Part shown: positions 45,024 through 54,433 of the stretch, piece after piece | How positions within the stretch are numbered: position 1 is the stretch's first letter | How the letters are laid out: the number at the start of each line of letters is the position of its first letter | NCBI RefSeq assembly: GCF_030440535.1 | Contig: NZ_CP047117.1 | Span: 1,116,001 to 1,180,000 of the forward strand | Direction: 5' to 3' | Length of the DNA stretch: 64,000 nt | Source of the DNA: Corynebacterium capitovis DSM 44611 | Lineage (GTDB): Bacteria; Actinomycetota; Actinomycetes; Mycobacteriales; Mycobacteriaceae | Translations under genes and position numbers: made by a program | The notes under the pieces: generated by a model | Seen by the model: the letters and a program-made list of their open reading frames with translations, nothing else | Told to the model about the DNA's origin: nothing | Databases searched by the model: none

Positions 45024-46352
45024 TTAGCGGCTCCCCGCCCGCCGGCGCGCGGTGAAGGTGATCTGCACGACGTCGAGCATCCCCATCCGCGCCAGCGCCT
45101 CCCGCACCGCGAATTGCCACCGCCACAATCTGCGGTACACGGGGTCGTAGCCGTCGGCAGCGGCCTCGCGCAGATGAGCGTCGAATAACTCGCGCTGCAG
45201 ACGCAGCGATTCGGCCAGGTGGCCGGGCGCGTGAGTACACGCCACCATGCGAAGCGGCGTCGCCCTGTCAACGATCTGGCCTATGTCTTCTACTGCGCAA
45301 TACGACAACGCGGGCCATACATATGCGCGCAGCGAATCGACCGCCGCGTCCGCGGCCTTGGTGTAGCTCGGGGTCTGCACGATCGTTTGCAGCGCCACCC
45401 GCCCTCCCGGGCGCACAAGGCGGCCGATTGACCGCAGATAGGCTTCCTTGCTCTTGTCTGACAGAGTCTCCAGCTTCTCTGCGGCCACAACAGCGTCGTA
45501 GGAGCCCACCCTGCCGCCGTGCGAACCGCCGAGCTCGACACGAACGGCGTCGTCAACCCCCTCGTACACTAAGTGCTCCGCCAGGGAGCGGGCCATCGCG
45601 GGGTCGGTCGTAAGGGAGTCGACCGTTCCCCGGCGGTGCGCTGCGAGCACGGCGAGCGTCCCGCCGGACGACGGGTATTCAATGAGGTGCGTTCCGGGCC
45701 CGGCCCCGCAGGCGTCGAGAAGCATCTCGGCCGAGCGACGCTGGGCGTCCCCCAAGTCGCCTCGTTCGGGCCCCACGGGGTCACTATAATTCGTCACGTC
45801 GACGAAATAAGCCGCCGGTTCACCGCGTCGACCCGCACCCGGAGTGTGTGAGCGGAACTTGACACGCTCGCTCGTCGCCACGCCCGTCGCAAAATGCCCG
45901 GCGAAACTGCTCGTCCCGTCGCCGGCGTAGTGCTGGACTAGGTCCGGCGGAATGTCACCGCTCGGGCGAGCGTGCTCGCATGAGCTCAGGCTCCAACGCG
46001 GGGTCGCGCGCGGTCTGTACCCGGCGGATATGAGGGCCACGATGGCGTCAACAAGCGACTGCGTACTTGGCGTGGCCCACTCGGCAGCCATATAGCTTTC
46101 GGCGAGCCCGACCCAGCCCGAGACGGCGAGACGAGGAAAGAGCTCGGCCCTTTCAACTGTGAGATCCGCTCCTTCCCCTTCGCCTACTTCCAAACCCGCG
46201 GACGAGCACGCGCGGGCGAAGGACATTTCGGCGACGCGGGCACGCAACCCGGTACATGGTCCGCGCGGGGGGCGAGCGACTCCAGGCCAGGCGGTGGCAT
46301 CGACGGCGTCAAGGTGCGGGGGAACAGTCCGGTTTGAGGCCACGTTCTTCAC
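45024..46352 (-). CDS. Cyclopropane-fatty-acid-synthase-like protein (UfaA-type)
   Basis: A 442-residue protein of the CFA/UfaA methyltransferase group, next to ndh as in C. glutamicum. The N-terminal helical region (about 70-130: VSGWVGLAESYMAAEW) and the YFVDVTNYSDP substrate-loop counterpart fit the family. The SAM motif I, usually E/DxGxGxG, reads LIEYPSSGGTLAVL here and lacks the acidic-Gly-Cys-Gly core. GGRVALQTIVQTPSY is the usual late strand. Activity is therefore in doubt, though structure may be kept. GTG at 46343 (AAGGTG six bases upstream) is an alternative start to 46352. Confidence 0.85.
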   Translation of the reverse strand: MKNVASNRTVPPHLDAVDATAWPGVARPPRGPCTGLRARVAEMSFARACSSAGLEVGEGEGADLTVERAELFPRLAVSGWVGLAESYMAAEWATPSTQSLVDAIVALISAGYRPRATPRWSLSSCEHARPSGDIPPDLVQHYAGDGTSSFAGHFATGVATSERVKFRSHTPGAGRRGEPAAYFVDVTNYSDPVGPERGDLGDAQRRSAEMLLDACGAGPGTHLIEYPSSGGTLAVLAAHRRGTVDSLTTDPAMARSLAEHLVYEGVDDAVRVELGGSHGGRVGSYDAVVAAEKLETLSDKSKEAYLRSIGRLVRPGGRVALQTIVQTPSYTKAADAAVDSLRAYVWPALSYCAVEDIGQIVDRATPLRMVACTHAPGHLAESLRLQRELFDAHLREAAADGYDPVYRRLWRWQFAVREALARMGMLDVVQITFTARRRAGSR

Positions 46353-46481
46353 CTTAAGACGTATCGCGGGCGCAGCGGTTCAGGCGCGACGGGGTTCAAA
46401 TAGACGCATCCGCCCGACGGCGTATGATAGCTGCGGTAGCCCGAGCTAATACCACAAAGAACCATTAAAGGAAGGTACTCC

Positions 46482-47879
46482 ATGGCTGATACGGTCGTAC
46501 GCCCCGCAGGCAACCGCCATCACGTCGTCATCATCGGCGCTGGTTTTGGCGGGGTCTTCGCAGCCCGCGAGCTCGCTGGTGCCGACGTTGACATCACCAT
46601 CATCAACCGCACGAACCACCACCTCTTCGCCCCGCTGCTTTACCAAGTTGCCACCGGCCTTCTCTCCCCTGGGGAGATTGCGACGTCCGTTCGCCAGATT
46701 TTCGCCCACCAGGACAACATCAACGTCGTTCGTGGAGATGTCGTCGATATCAACGTTGAGTCGCAAACCGTCACCTCCGTCGAAGGCGAGTACACGCGGA
46801 CCTACGGTTACGATTCGCTCATCGTTGCGGCGGGCGCTGGCCAGTCCTACTTCGGCAACGACCATTTTGCGGAGTTCGCCCCGGGCCTGAAGACTTTGGA
46901 CCATGCGCTCGAGATCCGCTCCCGCATCATCAGCGCTTTCGAGCGCGCGGAGGTCGCAGGGACCGCCGAGGAACGCGAGCGCCACCTCAATATCGTCATC
47001 GTCGGCGCCGGCCCAACCGGTGTTGAGCTGGCGGGGCAGATCGCCGAGATGGCGCACCGCTCCTTCGACGGCTTGTACTCCAACTTCGTCCCCTCGCAGG
47101 CGCGCATCACGCTTATCGACGGCATGCCGCAGGTCCTTCCGCCTTTCGGCAAGCGCCTGGGCCGGAAGGCGCAGCGTGAGCTGGAGAAGAAGGGCGTCAC
47201 GGTCGTTCTCAACGCCATGGTCAGCAACGTGGACGCGACGTCCGTGACCTACAAGGACACCAAGTCCGGCGATGAGGTCACGATCCCGACGACCACGAAG
47301 ATTTGGTCCGCCGGTGTTCAGGCGTCCCCGCTTGGCACCCTGGTCGCCGGCCAGGTCGGTGTCGAGGCAGAGCGCAACGGCAAGGTGCCGGTCAACGCGG
47401 ATCTGACCGTCGGCGACAGGTCCAACGTGTACATCATTGGTGACATGATGAGCCGCGACCGCCTCCCGGGCGTTGCCCAGGTGGCTATCCAGTCCGGCGA
47501 GTACGTGGCCCGCATCATCCGCGAGCAGGTCGAAAACGATGTTGCCCCCGCTGAGCGCGACCCCTTCAGCTACTACGACAAAGGTTCGATGGCCATCGTC
47601 TCCCGCTTCGACGCGGTGGTCAAGATGGGCAAGGTCGAGATTTCTGGCTTCCTCGGGTGGATCATGTGGCTTGTCGTTCACGTGTCCTTCCTCGCCAGCC
47701 AGCGAAACCGCCTCGTCTCTCTGTTTACCTGGACGCTGAACGCGGTGACCCCGGAGCGCTACAACCTGGCCACCACCCTGCAGCAGATGCACGGCCGCAC
47801 CGCGTTGGAGAAGCTTCGCGGCGTCTCGGGCGAGGGCGACCAGCTCCAGGAAATTCGCGATACTAACGGGGAGAACTAA
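46482..47879 (+). CDS. ndh: Type II NADH:quinone dehydrogenase
   Basis: Single-subunit, non-proton-pumping NADH dehydrogenase that feeds menaquinone at the inner face of the membrane. The 465-residue protein has an FAD-binding start HVVIIGAGFGGVFAARELAG and a NADH-binding VIVGAGPTGVELAGQIAEMA near 170. NVYIIGDMMSR is the second FAD motif. A hydrophobic C-terminal stretch near 385-405 (FLGWIMWLVVHVSFLA) anchors it to the membrane. AAAGGAAGG stands nine bases before the ATG. A strong terminator follows at 47898. Confidence 0.97.
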   Translation: MADTVVRPAGNRHHVVIIGAGFGGVFAARELAGADVDITIINRTNHHLFAPLLYQVATGLLSPGEIATSVRQIFAHQDNINVVRGDVVDINVESQTVTSVEGEYTRTYGYDSLIVAAGAGQSYFGNDHFAEFAPGLKTLDHALEIRSRIISAFERAEVAGTAEERERHLNIVIVGAGPTGVELAGQIAEMAHRSFDGLYSNFVPSQARITLIDGMPQVLPPFGKRLGRKAQRELEKKGVTVVLNAMVSNVDATSVTYKDTKSGDEVTIPTTTKIWSAGVQASPLGTLVAGQVGVEAERNGKVPVNADLTVGDRSNVYIIGDMMSRDRLPGVAQVAIQSGEYVARIIREQVENDVAPAERDPFSYYDKGSMAIVSRFDAVVKMGKVEISGFLGWIMWLVVHVSFLASQRNRLVSLFTWTLNAVTPERYNLATTLQQMHGRTALEKLRGVSGEGDQLQEIRDTNGEN

Positions 47880-47897
47880 CCCCCTGCTCGCATGCCA

Positions 47898-47925
47898 ACC
47901 CCATCCCCCTAGGGTGGGGTTTTTT
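47898..47925 (+). terminator. Rho-independent terminator of ndh
   Basis: A stem with ACCCCA and TGGGGT as outer arms, extended inward by GC pairs, is followed by a run of six Ts (47920-47925). It lies 18 bases after the ndh stop and separates ndh from the pfl genes. Confidence 0.92.
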
Positions 47926-47952
47926 CGTCCGCGGAGCGTGGTGGCGATTGCC

Positions 47953-48004
47953 CTAACTGGGCTTATAATCGAAGGTGAAAGTGGCAGACGCCCAAAGCTA
48001 ACTG
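47953..48004 (+). promoter_or_regulatory. Upstream region of pflB with TATAAT and repeated CTAACTG
   Basis: CTAACTG occurs at 47953-47959 and 47998-48004, each followed within a few bases by GCTT, and a perfect -10 hexamer, TATAAT, is at 47964-47969. No good -35 stands 17 bases upstream, which would suit an activated promoter. This predicts a leader of about 95 bases before the pflB GTG at 48070. Confidence 0.45.
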
Positions 48005-48069
48005 TTGAGCTTCGCCCGGAGCGTTCGCCGCTGGTGCCCCTACTCCGATATTCAAGGATCGGTGACATA

Positions 48070-50145
48070 GTGACTTCTTCTACTGCGCCATGGGAAGGGT
48101 TTGCTGAAGGCCCGTGGATGGATAACATCGATGTCCGAGACTTCGTTCAGCGAAACTACTCGCCCTTCGATGGTGATGCCTCCTTCCTGGCGGGACCGAC
48201 CGAAAAGACTCTCCGGCTTTGGAACCACTTGGACTCCACGTACCTAGCTGCGGAGCGAGAGCGCCGTGTTTTCGACGTTGACACCGAAACCCCCGCGGAC
48301 ATTGACGCCTTTGGCCCCGGGTACATCTCCGAGGATGACGACGTCATCGTCGGCCTTCAAACTGACGTGCCGACGAAGCGCGCGATGATGCCCAATGGCG
48401 GGTGGCGCATGGTTGAACAGGCGATCCGTGAGGCCGGGAAAGAGCCCAACCCGGAGGTTAAAAAGGTATTCACCAGGTACCGCAAGACCCACAACGACGC
48501 GGTCTTTGACATCTACACGCCCCGCATCCGCGCGGCCCGTTCCGCGCACATCATCACCGGATTGCCCGACGCCTACGGCCGTGGCCGGATCATCGGTGAC
48601 TATCGCCGGGTGGCCCTCTACGGTGTCGACGCGCTCATCGAGCAAAAAGAGCAAGCCAAGGACGCCTGCCTGGGACAGGAGTTCTCGGAGCACTGGGCCC
48701 GCTACCGCGAGGAGCACTCCGAACAAATCAAGGCGCTAAAGAAGCTTAAAACGATGGCCCAGAGCTACGGTTTCGACATCTCGGGGCCAGCCACGACGGC
48801 CCGGGAGGCGGTGCAATGGACCTACTTCGGCTACCTCGCATCCGTCAAGAGCCAGGATGGTGCCGCAATGTCGATCGGGCGCCTGTCCCCCTTCCTCGAT
48901 ATCTACTTCGAGCGCGATGTGGCCCGCGGGATTCTCGACGAATCCTCCGCGCAGGAGATCATTGACGCGCTGGTCATCAAGTTGCGGATCGTGCGATTCC
49001 TCCGTACCGAGGACTACGACCAGATCTTCTCCGGCGACCCATACTGGGCCACCTGGTCGGATGCCGGCTTCTCCGAGTCGGGCCGCCACCAAGTGACGAA
49101 GACGTCGTTCCGTCTTCTCCAAACGCTGCGTAACCTCGGGCCCGCCCCTGAACCCAACATCACCATCTTCTGGGACCCCTCTCTGCCCCAGGGTTACAAG
49201 GAATTCTGCGCGGCAATCTCGATTGAGACATCCTCGCTCCAGTACGAATCGGACCGCCAGATCCGCGACAAGTGGGGAGATGACGCCGCGATTGCCTGCT
49301 GCGTCTCTCCCATGCGCGTGGGCAAACAAATGCAGTTCTTCGGCGCCCGAGTCAACGCTGCGAAGGCGCTACTCTACGCCATCAACGGCGGGCGCGACGA
49401 GGTAACGGGGAAGCAGATAACGACCGGTCACACACCGATCGAGGGTGACGGCCCGCTTGATTTCGACGAAGTCTGGCAAAAGTACGAAGAAATATTGGAT
49501 TGGGTGGTGGGCACCTATGTCGAGGCGCTCAACATCATCCATTACTGCCACGACCGGTACGCCTACGAGTCCATTGAGATGGCGCTCCACGATTCGGACA
49601 TCCTCCGCACGATGGGGTGCGGCATCGCGGGCCTGTCGATTGTGGCCGACTCCCTCTCTGCCATCAAGTACGCGAAGGTCACGCCAGTGCGCGATGAGAC
49701 CGGCCTCGTCGTCGATTATGTCACCGAGGGCGACTTCCCCTTCTACGGCAACGACGACGACCGAGCCGATGACATCGCCGCGACCGTCGTTCACACCGTG
49801 ATGGACAAGATCAACCACCTGCCGATGTATCGCGACGCGATGCCGACTCAGTCCGTGCTGACGATTACCTCCAACGTCGTTTACGGCAAGGCGACCGGCG
49901 CCTTCCCCTCCGGGCATAAGGCCGGCACCCCATTCGCGCCCGGCGCCAACCCGGAAAACGGACGCGATACCCACGGCATGGTCGCTTCCATGCTCTCCGT
50001 GGGCAAGCTGGACTACAACGACGCACTCGACGGTATCTCGCTGACCAATACCATCACCCCGTCTGGCCTGGGTCGGACGAAGAACGAACAGGTGACCAAT
50101 CTCGTCGGCGTGTTGGACGCCGTCTTCATCATGGACGACAACTGA
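48070..50145 (+). CDS. pflB: Pyruvate formate-lyase large subunit, without glycyl-radical domain
   Basis: Catalytic part of pyruvate formate-lyase, which splits pyruvate with CoA into acetyl-CoA and formate. The 691-residue protein starts at GTG 48070 (AAGGA upstream) with [20 protein letters not shown], matching the start of E. coli PflB (760 residues). The active-site pair Cys410-Cys411 is in [13 protein letters not shown]. It ends at [15 protein letters not shown], which aligns with E. coli NLAGLMDGYF, just before the glycyl-radical domain. RVSGYAV is absent and is supplied by the next gene in another reading frame. The protein cannot work alone. Confidence 0.95.
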   Translation: MTSSTAPWEGFAEGPWMDNIDVRDFVQRNYSPFDGDASFLAGPTEKTLRLWNHLDSTYLAAERERRVFDVDTETPADIDAFGPGYISEDDDVIVGLQTDVPTKRAMMPNGGWRMVEQAIREAGKEPNPEVKKVFTRYRKTHNDAVFDIYTPRIRAARSAHIITGLPDAYGRGRIIGDYRRVALYGVDALIEQKEQAKDACLGQEFSEHWARYREEHSEQIKALKKLKTMAQSYGFDISGPATTAREAVQWTYFGYLASVKSQDGAAMSIGRLSPFLDIYFERDVARGILDESSAQEIIDALVIKLRIVRFLRTEDYDQIFSGDPYWATWSDAGFSESGRHQVTKTSFRLLQTLRNLGPAPEPNITIFWDPSLPQGYKEFCAAISIETSSLQYESDRQIRDKWGDDAAIACCVSPMRVGKQMQFFGARVNAAKALLYAINGGRDEVTGKQITTGHTPIEGDGPLDFDEVWQKYEEILDWVVGTYVEALNIIHYCHDRYAYESIEMALHDSDILRTMGCGIAGLSIVADSLSAIKYAKVTPVRDETGLVVDYVTEGDFPFYGNDDDRADDIAATVVHTVMDKINHLPMYRDAMPTQSVLTITSNVVYGKATGAFPSGHKAGTPFAPGANPENGRDTHGMVASMLSVGKLDYNDALDGISLTNTITPSGLGRTKNEQVTNLVGVLDAVFIMDDN

Positions 50146-50156
50146 GGAGGATCCCC

Positions 50157-50411
50157 ATGTCACGCACCCCAACTTTCGATGAGCGTCTTGCCGATATGAA
50201 GGCATCGCGCAGCAACCACCACATGGACTCTGGGCTCTATCACGCCAACATTAACGTGTTGGACGAGACCACGCTGGTTGACGCGATGGAACACCCCGAG
50301 AACTACCCCAATCTCACGGTGCGCGTATCGGGTTACGCCGTGAACTTCGTCAAGCTCACCCGCGAGCAGCAGCGCGACGTCATTTCCCGCACTTTCCACC
50401 AAAACGCCTAA
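50157..50411 (+). CDS. Detached glycyl-radical subunit of pyruvate formate-lyase (GrcA-like)
   Basis: An 84-residue protein equal to the C-terminal glycyl-radical domain of PFL. Residues 28-84 match E. coli PflB (NVNVMNREMLLDAME... RVSGYAV... QQDVITRTF): [20 protein letters not shown], then RVSGYAV with the radical Gly59, and [16 protein letters not shown]. Residues 1-27 are not found in PflB. It has its own GAGGAGG site overlapping the large-subunit stop and a clean ATG. It resembles the rescue protein YfiD/GrcA but here is the only radical domain available. pflA follows within two bases. Confidence 0.94.
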   Translation: MSRTPTFDERLADMKASRSNHHMDSGLYHANINVLDETTLVDAMEHPENYPNLTVRVSGYAVNFVKLTREQQRDVISRTFHQNA

Positions 50412-50412
50412 C

Positions 50413-51276
50413 ATGACGCGCGACGGTACAACGGGGATCGTCTCGATCGCCCCCGAGCAGGGCGAGCGCGTCCGCGGGGTCGCCGCGGGCTTAGGCGGCA
50501 CCGAAGACTTCGCCAGGCCAGAGCTTCTCGACGCCCGTCGCGCCGGTGAAATCGGGTTAGTCCATTCCTGGGAACTGGTTACGGCGGTAGACGGCCCCGG
50601 GACGCGAATGACGGTGTTCATGTCCGGCTGCCCGCTGCGCTGCCAGTACTGCCACAACCCCGACACCATGGAGATGCGGGAAGGGACCGTCGAGCGGATC
50701 GACGACGTCGTAAAGCGAGTGCTGCGGTATAAGCGCGTTTTCGATGCGTCCGGCGGCGGGTTGACCGTGTCGGGCGGCGAGCCCCTGTTTCAAATTGAGT
50801 TCACCAGGCGCCTGCTTCGCGCCGTCCATGACGCCGGCGTCCACACCGCGGTGGACACGTCAGGGTTTCTCGGCTCACGGTTAACCGACTCCGACCTTGA
50901 CGTTGTCGACCTCTTTCTCCTAGACGTGAAGTCAGGCAGCGAAGAGACCTACCAGTGCGTCACGTCGCGCACGCTGCAACCCACGATCGACTTTGGTGAT
51001 CGGCTCCGCCGCGCGGGCAAGCGCGTTTGGGTGAGGTTCGTGCTTGTCCCAGGTTTGACGGACGCTCCGGACAACATTCGCGGGGTCGCCGATATCGTGG
51101 CCCGCTGGTCGGATAACGTTGAACGGGTTGAGGTGCTCCCCTTCCACAACATGGGGGCCGACAAGTGGCACCGGATTGGAATGCCCTACACATTGACGGC
51201 AACCGCTCCCCCTTCAGCGCAGGCAGTTGAGGACGCACGGAACGTTTTCCGCTCCCGCGGCCTGCAGGTGTTCTAA
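50413..51276 (+). CDS. pflA: Pyruvate formate-lyase activating enzyme
   Basis: Radical-SAM activase that abstracts hydrogen from the PFL glycine. The 287-residue protein has the cluster motif CPLRCQYC (CxxxCxxC) in MSGCPLRCQYCHNPDTM, TVSGGEPLFQ for SAM binding, and LLDVKSG. It carries about 40 extra N-terminal residues relative to the 246-residue E. coli enzyme, ahead of the conserved GLVHSWELVTAVDGPGTR. The ATG at 50413 begins one base after the radical-subunit stop (TAAC-ATG), so the operon pflB-radical subunit-pflA is tightly coupled. Confidence 0.96.
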   Translation: MTRDGTTGIVSIAPEQGERVRGVAAGLGGTEDFARPELLDARRAGEIGLVHSWELVTAVDGPGTRMTVFMSGCPLRCQYCHNPDTMEMREGTVERIDDVVKRVLRYKRVFDASGGGLTVSGGEPLFQIEFTRRLLRAVHDAGVHTAVDTSGFLGSRLTDSDLDVVDLFLLDVKSGSEETYQCVTSRTLQPTIDFGDRLRRAGKRVWVRFVLVPGLTDAPDNIRGVADIVARWSDNVERVEVLPFHNMGADKWHRIGMPYTLTATAPPSAQAVEDARNVFRSRGLQVF

Positions 51277-51343
51277 GCGTTCGCCTGCGGGGCATGGGGC
51301 GTACTATGTCGACAGTCTGAATCAAAGCGAAGGGAGGCCGTTC

Positions 51344-52414
51344 ATGCCGCCACGTATCCCGCTGCCCCGTCAGCGCGCGAAGCAGCCAGCTGCCGTGGAG
51401 CCGGCGGTGCCGGTCCCGATCGAAAGATCCGCGGACTTTTGTCGGGTCTTTGTCGACGGCAAACGCCTCCCAGGTGATGCCCGGATCAACCACGCGTTGC
51501 AGATCACGGAGCAGCATGATAACGCCTTCGTCTGGTTGTCATTGCGAGAGCCCACGCAGCAGCAGATGATGCGAATTGCGGAGATCTTTGACCTCCACGA
51601 CCTCATTGTCGACGACGTGGTTGACGCCCATCAGCGCCCGAAGGTGGAGCGGTACGATGACCAGTTGTTTATGGTCGTTCGCTCGGTGTACTACCGAGAT
51701 GACGAGGAAGTCGACGATGCCCGCGAGATCATCTCGACGGGTGAAGTGCAGATCGTGGTGGGACCGACCTTCGCCATCACCATCCGCCACAACGCTCCCC
51801 TGCCCGATCTCACCGCTGAGCTCGAGGAGGACGAGGAGCTGGCTATTCTCGGACCGCCGGCGGTCGCGTGGAAGGTCTCCGACTACGTCGTCGACAACTA
51901 CCTGCGCGTCACCCAGTTACTCGGCGCGGACGTCGACGAGCTGGAAAACGAGGTGTTCACCCCGCGCCGCGCGATCAACATCGACAAGATCTACATGTAT
52001 AAGCGTGAGATTCTCGAGATGCGCCATGCGATCGACCCTCTCGCCCCCGCACTGCGCAACGGTCTGACGAACAACAAGGACCTGCTGCGCAAGTCGCTGC
52101 GCTCGTACTTTCGAGACGTCCAAGACAACGCCACGATCGTCAGCGACAGCGTCTCCGGTTACGACGAGCGGCTCTCCTCACTGCTCGACGCCTCCGTAGC
52201 GAAGGTGAGTATGCAGCAAAACAGCGACATGCGCACCATCTCGGCAGTTGTTGGAATGGCCGCCGCACCCACGATGCTCGCAGGTATTTACGGCATGAAC
52301 TTCACCTACATGCCGGAGCTGTCGTGGAAGTGGGGTTATCCCGTCGTTCTCGCAGCCATGGTCGCAGTCATGGCGCTCATGTATTGGTGGTTCCGACGCA
52401 ACAACTGGCTTTAA
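51344..52414 (+). CDS. corA: CorA-type magnesium/cobalt transporter
   Basis: Pentameric Mg2+ channel of the inner membrane. The 356-residue protein has a large cytoplasmic N-terminal domain (about 25-290) with long acidic and basic helices (YMYKREILEMRHAIDPL), then two C-terminal membrane spans with the signature YGMNF (IYGMNFTYMPE, the GMN loop) and a basic tail (RRNNW). AGGGAGG seven bases before the ATG at 51344 sets the start; a longer frame into pflA is not needed. It ends four bases into the convergent thioesterase gene. Confidence 0.96.
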   Translation: MPPRIPLPRQRAKQPAAVEPAVPVPIERSADFCRVFVDGKRLPGDARINHALQITEQHDNAFVWLSLREPTQQQMMRIAEIFDLHDLIVDDVVDAHQRPKVERYDDQLFMVVRSVYYRDDEEVDDAREIISTGEVQIVVGPTFAITIRHNAPLPDLTAELEEDEELAILGPPAVAWKVSDYVVDNYLRVTQLLGADVDELENEVFTPRRAINIDKIYMYKREILEMRHAIDPLAPALRNGLTNNKDLLRKSLRSYFRDVQDNATIVSDSVSGYDERLSSLLDASVAKVSMQQNSDMRTISAVVGMAAAPTMLAGIYGMNFTYMPELSWKWGYPVVLAAMVAVMALMYWWFRRNNWL

Positions 52415-52848
52415 CGGGGCCGGAGAATCATAAGTTTGAGGTTTGTCGTGGCCAGCAGCTTGTCACCGGCCCGCATCTCCACGCGCCACAAGTGGGTTGT
52501 TCTCCCGACGTGTACGGGAACTGCCACGGCGTCAATCCTCCCCTCGGAGACACTGCTCAATAAGTCAGTGTTGTTATTCATCCCCACCGCGGGCACCCCG
52601 GCTGCCGCAACGGCGGCTATCGAACCCAGTGTCTCCCCGATCGAGCAGTACACCCCGCCGTTGACAATGCCCGTGAACTGGTGGTGCGAGGGCTGAACGT
52701 CAAGGTAGCCTTCCACCTTATCCCCAGAAACGTGGGTGACCGCGATGCCCAGGGTCCTCGACAACCCCGTGTTGAGAGAATTGAATTGCTCAAGTTCGGC
52801 GGCGTCGAGTGGCGTCTTAAGGACTTCTGATCCAAATCGATGTGTCAT
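52411..52848 (-). CDS. PaaI-type hotdog thioesterase
   Basis: A 145-residue single-domain hotdog protein of the PaaI/YdiI group. Family marks are HHQFTGIVNGGVYCSIGETLGS (long helix with the Asn-Gly-Gly and Glu active-site region) and VPVHVGRTTHLWRVEM. It probably hydrolyses aryl- or acyl-CoA thioesters. I start it at the ATG 52848, which has TACCCT (minus strand, 52857-52862) eight bases upstream; an ATG at 52854 is in frame. It is divergent from gnd. Confidence 0.9.
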   Translation of the reverse strand: MTHRFGSEVLKTPLDAAELEQFNSLNTGLSRTLGIAVTHVSGDKVEGYLDVQPSHHQFTGIVNGGVYCSIGETLGSIAAVAAAGVPAVGMNNNTDLLSSVSEGRIDAVAVPVHVGRTTHLWRVEMRAGDKLLATTNLKLMILRPR

Positions 52849-52899
52849 GTTCATGCAGGGTACGCCACACCGCGCCGGGTGTCCCTTATTATGTTGACC

Positions 52900-54402
52900 A
52901 TGACCAACCCCGAAAACAGGCCTGGCACAAGCCCGAACGCTCCGAACTCCGCCCCAAACTCCCTCGCCCAGATCGGCGTCGTCGGCATGGCTGTCATGGG
53001 CTCAAACCTCGCGCGGAACTTCGCTTCCAAAGGCCACACCGTAGCTATCTTCAACCGCTCTCCGGAAAAGACCCGCGCGGTGATGGAGCAGTTCGGTAGC
53101 GAGGGGGCGTTTATCCCGTCGGAGTCGATCGAGGACTTCGTCGCCTCCCTCGAGCGGCCCCGCAAGGCAGTCATCATGGTTCAGGCCGGCCCGGCGACGG
53201 ATGCGGTCATCGCCCAGCTTGTCGACGCCATGGACGAGGGTGACATCATTATCGACGGTGGTAACTCCCTGTTCACGGACACCATCCGCCGCGAGCACGA
53301 AGTGGCACAGCGCGGGCGCCACTTCGTCGGCGCCGGCATTTCAGGCGGCGAGGAGGGCGCTCTTCGGGGCCCGTCAATCATGCCGGGTGGGCCACAGGAA
53401 TCCTGGGAAACACTCGGCCCTCTGCTGGAGGATATCGCGGCGAAAGTCGACGGCGTGCCGTGCGTTACCCATATCGGACCGGACGGAGCCGGGCACTTTG
53501 TCAAGATGGTCCACAACGGCATCGAATACGCCGATATGCAGGTCATCGGTGAGGCATACCACCTCCTACGCTACGCTGCGGGGATTGCGCCCGACGAGCT
53601 CGCCGAGATTTTCACCGAGTGGAACGCCGGAGACCTTGACTCCTACCTCATCGAAATCACGGCTGAGGTGCTGAGGCAGAAGGACCGCAAGACCGGCAAG
53701 CCTTTTATCGACGTCATCGTGGACGCCGCGGGCCAGAAAGGCACCGGACGGTGGACCGTTAAGGAGGCCCTTGACCTCGGTGTTCCCGTGACAGGCATCG
53801 GTGAGGCGGTATTCGCTCGAGCCCTGTCTTCGGCTTTGGCCCAGCGCCAGGCTGCCCAGGACGGCGATCTTCCCGCCGGAGAGCTCTCGACCCTCGAATC
53901 GCTCGGCGTCGACCGCGATTCCTTCGTCGAGGACGTGCGCCGCGCCCTGTACGCCTCCAAGCTGGTCGCCTACGCTCAGGGATTTGATGAGATCAATGCG
54001 GGCTCCCAGGAGCACTCGTGGTCGATTCGGCCCGGGGACCTCGCGCGAATTTGGCGTGGGGGGTGCATCATCCGCGCGAAGTTCCTCAACCGCATTACAG
54101 AGGCCTATGAAAACGACCCGGATCTACCATCCCTCCTGCTCGACCCGTACTTCAAGTTGGAGCTGGCAGGGCTGGTGGATTCGTGGCGTCGCGTGATTGT
54201 TATCGCGACCCAGCTGGGACTGCCAGTCCCCGTCTTCGCATCATCCCTGTCGTACTACGACTCGCTGCGGTCGAAGCGGCTTCCCGCGGCCCTCATCCAG
54301 GGCCAGCGCGATTTCTTCGGGGCACACACGTATAAGCGCGTCGACATGGAAGGGACGTTCCACACCTCATGGTCCGGTGACCGTGAGGAGCTGGACTACT
54401 AG
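52900..54402 (+). CDS. gnd: 6-phosphogluconate dehydrogenase (decarboxylating)
   Basis: Makes ribulose 5-phosphate, CO2 and NADPH in the pentose phosphate pathway. The 500-residue protein has a 20-residue Pro/Asn-rich N-terminal tail, then IGVVGMAVMGSNLARNF (NADP-binding Rossmann motif), IIDGGNSLFTDT, FVGAGISGGEEGALRGPSIM (active-site signature) and KMVHNGIEYADMQ. The C-terminal helical domain has RGGCIIRAKFLNRI. TATTAT (52887-52892) stands seven bases before the ATG 52900 and supports that start and a leaderless transcript. Confidence 0.97.
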   Translation: MTNPENRPGTSPNAPNSAPNSLAQIGVVGMAVMGSNLARNFASKGHTVAIFNRSPEKTRAVMEQFGSEGAFIPSESIEDFVASLERPRKAVIMVQAGPATDAVIAQLVDAMDEGDIIIDGGNSLFTDTIRREHEVAQRGRHFVGAGISGGEEGALRGPSIMPGGPQESWETLGPLLEDIAAKVDGVPCVTHIGPDGAGHFVKMVHNGIEYADMQVIGEAYHLLRYAAGIAPDELAEIFTEWNAGDLDSYLIEITAEVLRQKDRKTGKPFIDVIVDAAGQKGTGRWTVKEALDLGVPVTGIGEAVFARALSSALAQRQAAQDGDLPAGELSTLESLGVDRDSFVEDVRRALYASKLVAYAQGFDEINAGSQEHSWSIRPGDLARIWRGGCIIRAKFLNRITEAYENDPDLPSLLLDPYFKLELAGLVDSWRRVIVIATQLGLPVPVFASSLSYYDSLRSKRLPAALIQGQRDFFGAHTYKRVDMEGTFHTSWSGDREELDY

Positions 54403-54433
54403 CGAGACAGGGGCGGCAGGTAGAGTGCCACTA

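Noticed and set aside
46446..48128. Long open frame (560 codons) on the minus strand across ndh
   Set aside because: It is the antisense of ndh, whose product matches type II NADH dehydrogenases throughout; the antisense product has no recognisable domain and is a by-product of high GC.
50143..50157. pflB disrupted by a frameshift
   Set aside because: The downstream part has its own ribosome binding site and ATG and about 27 residues foreign to PflB, so it looks like a designed gene split, though resequencing would settle it.
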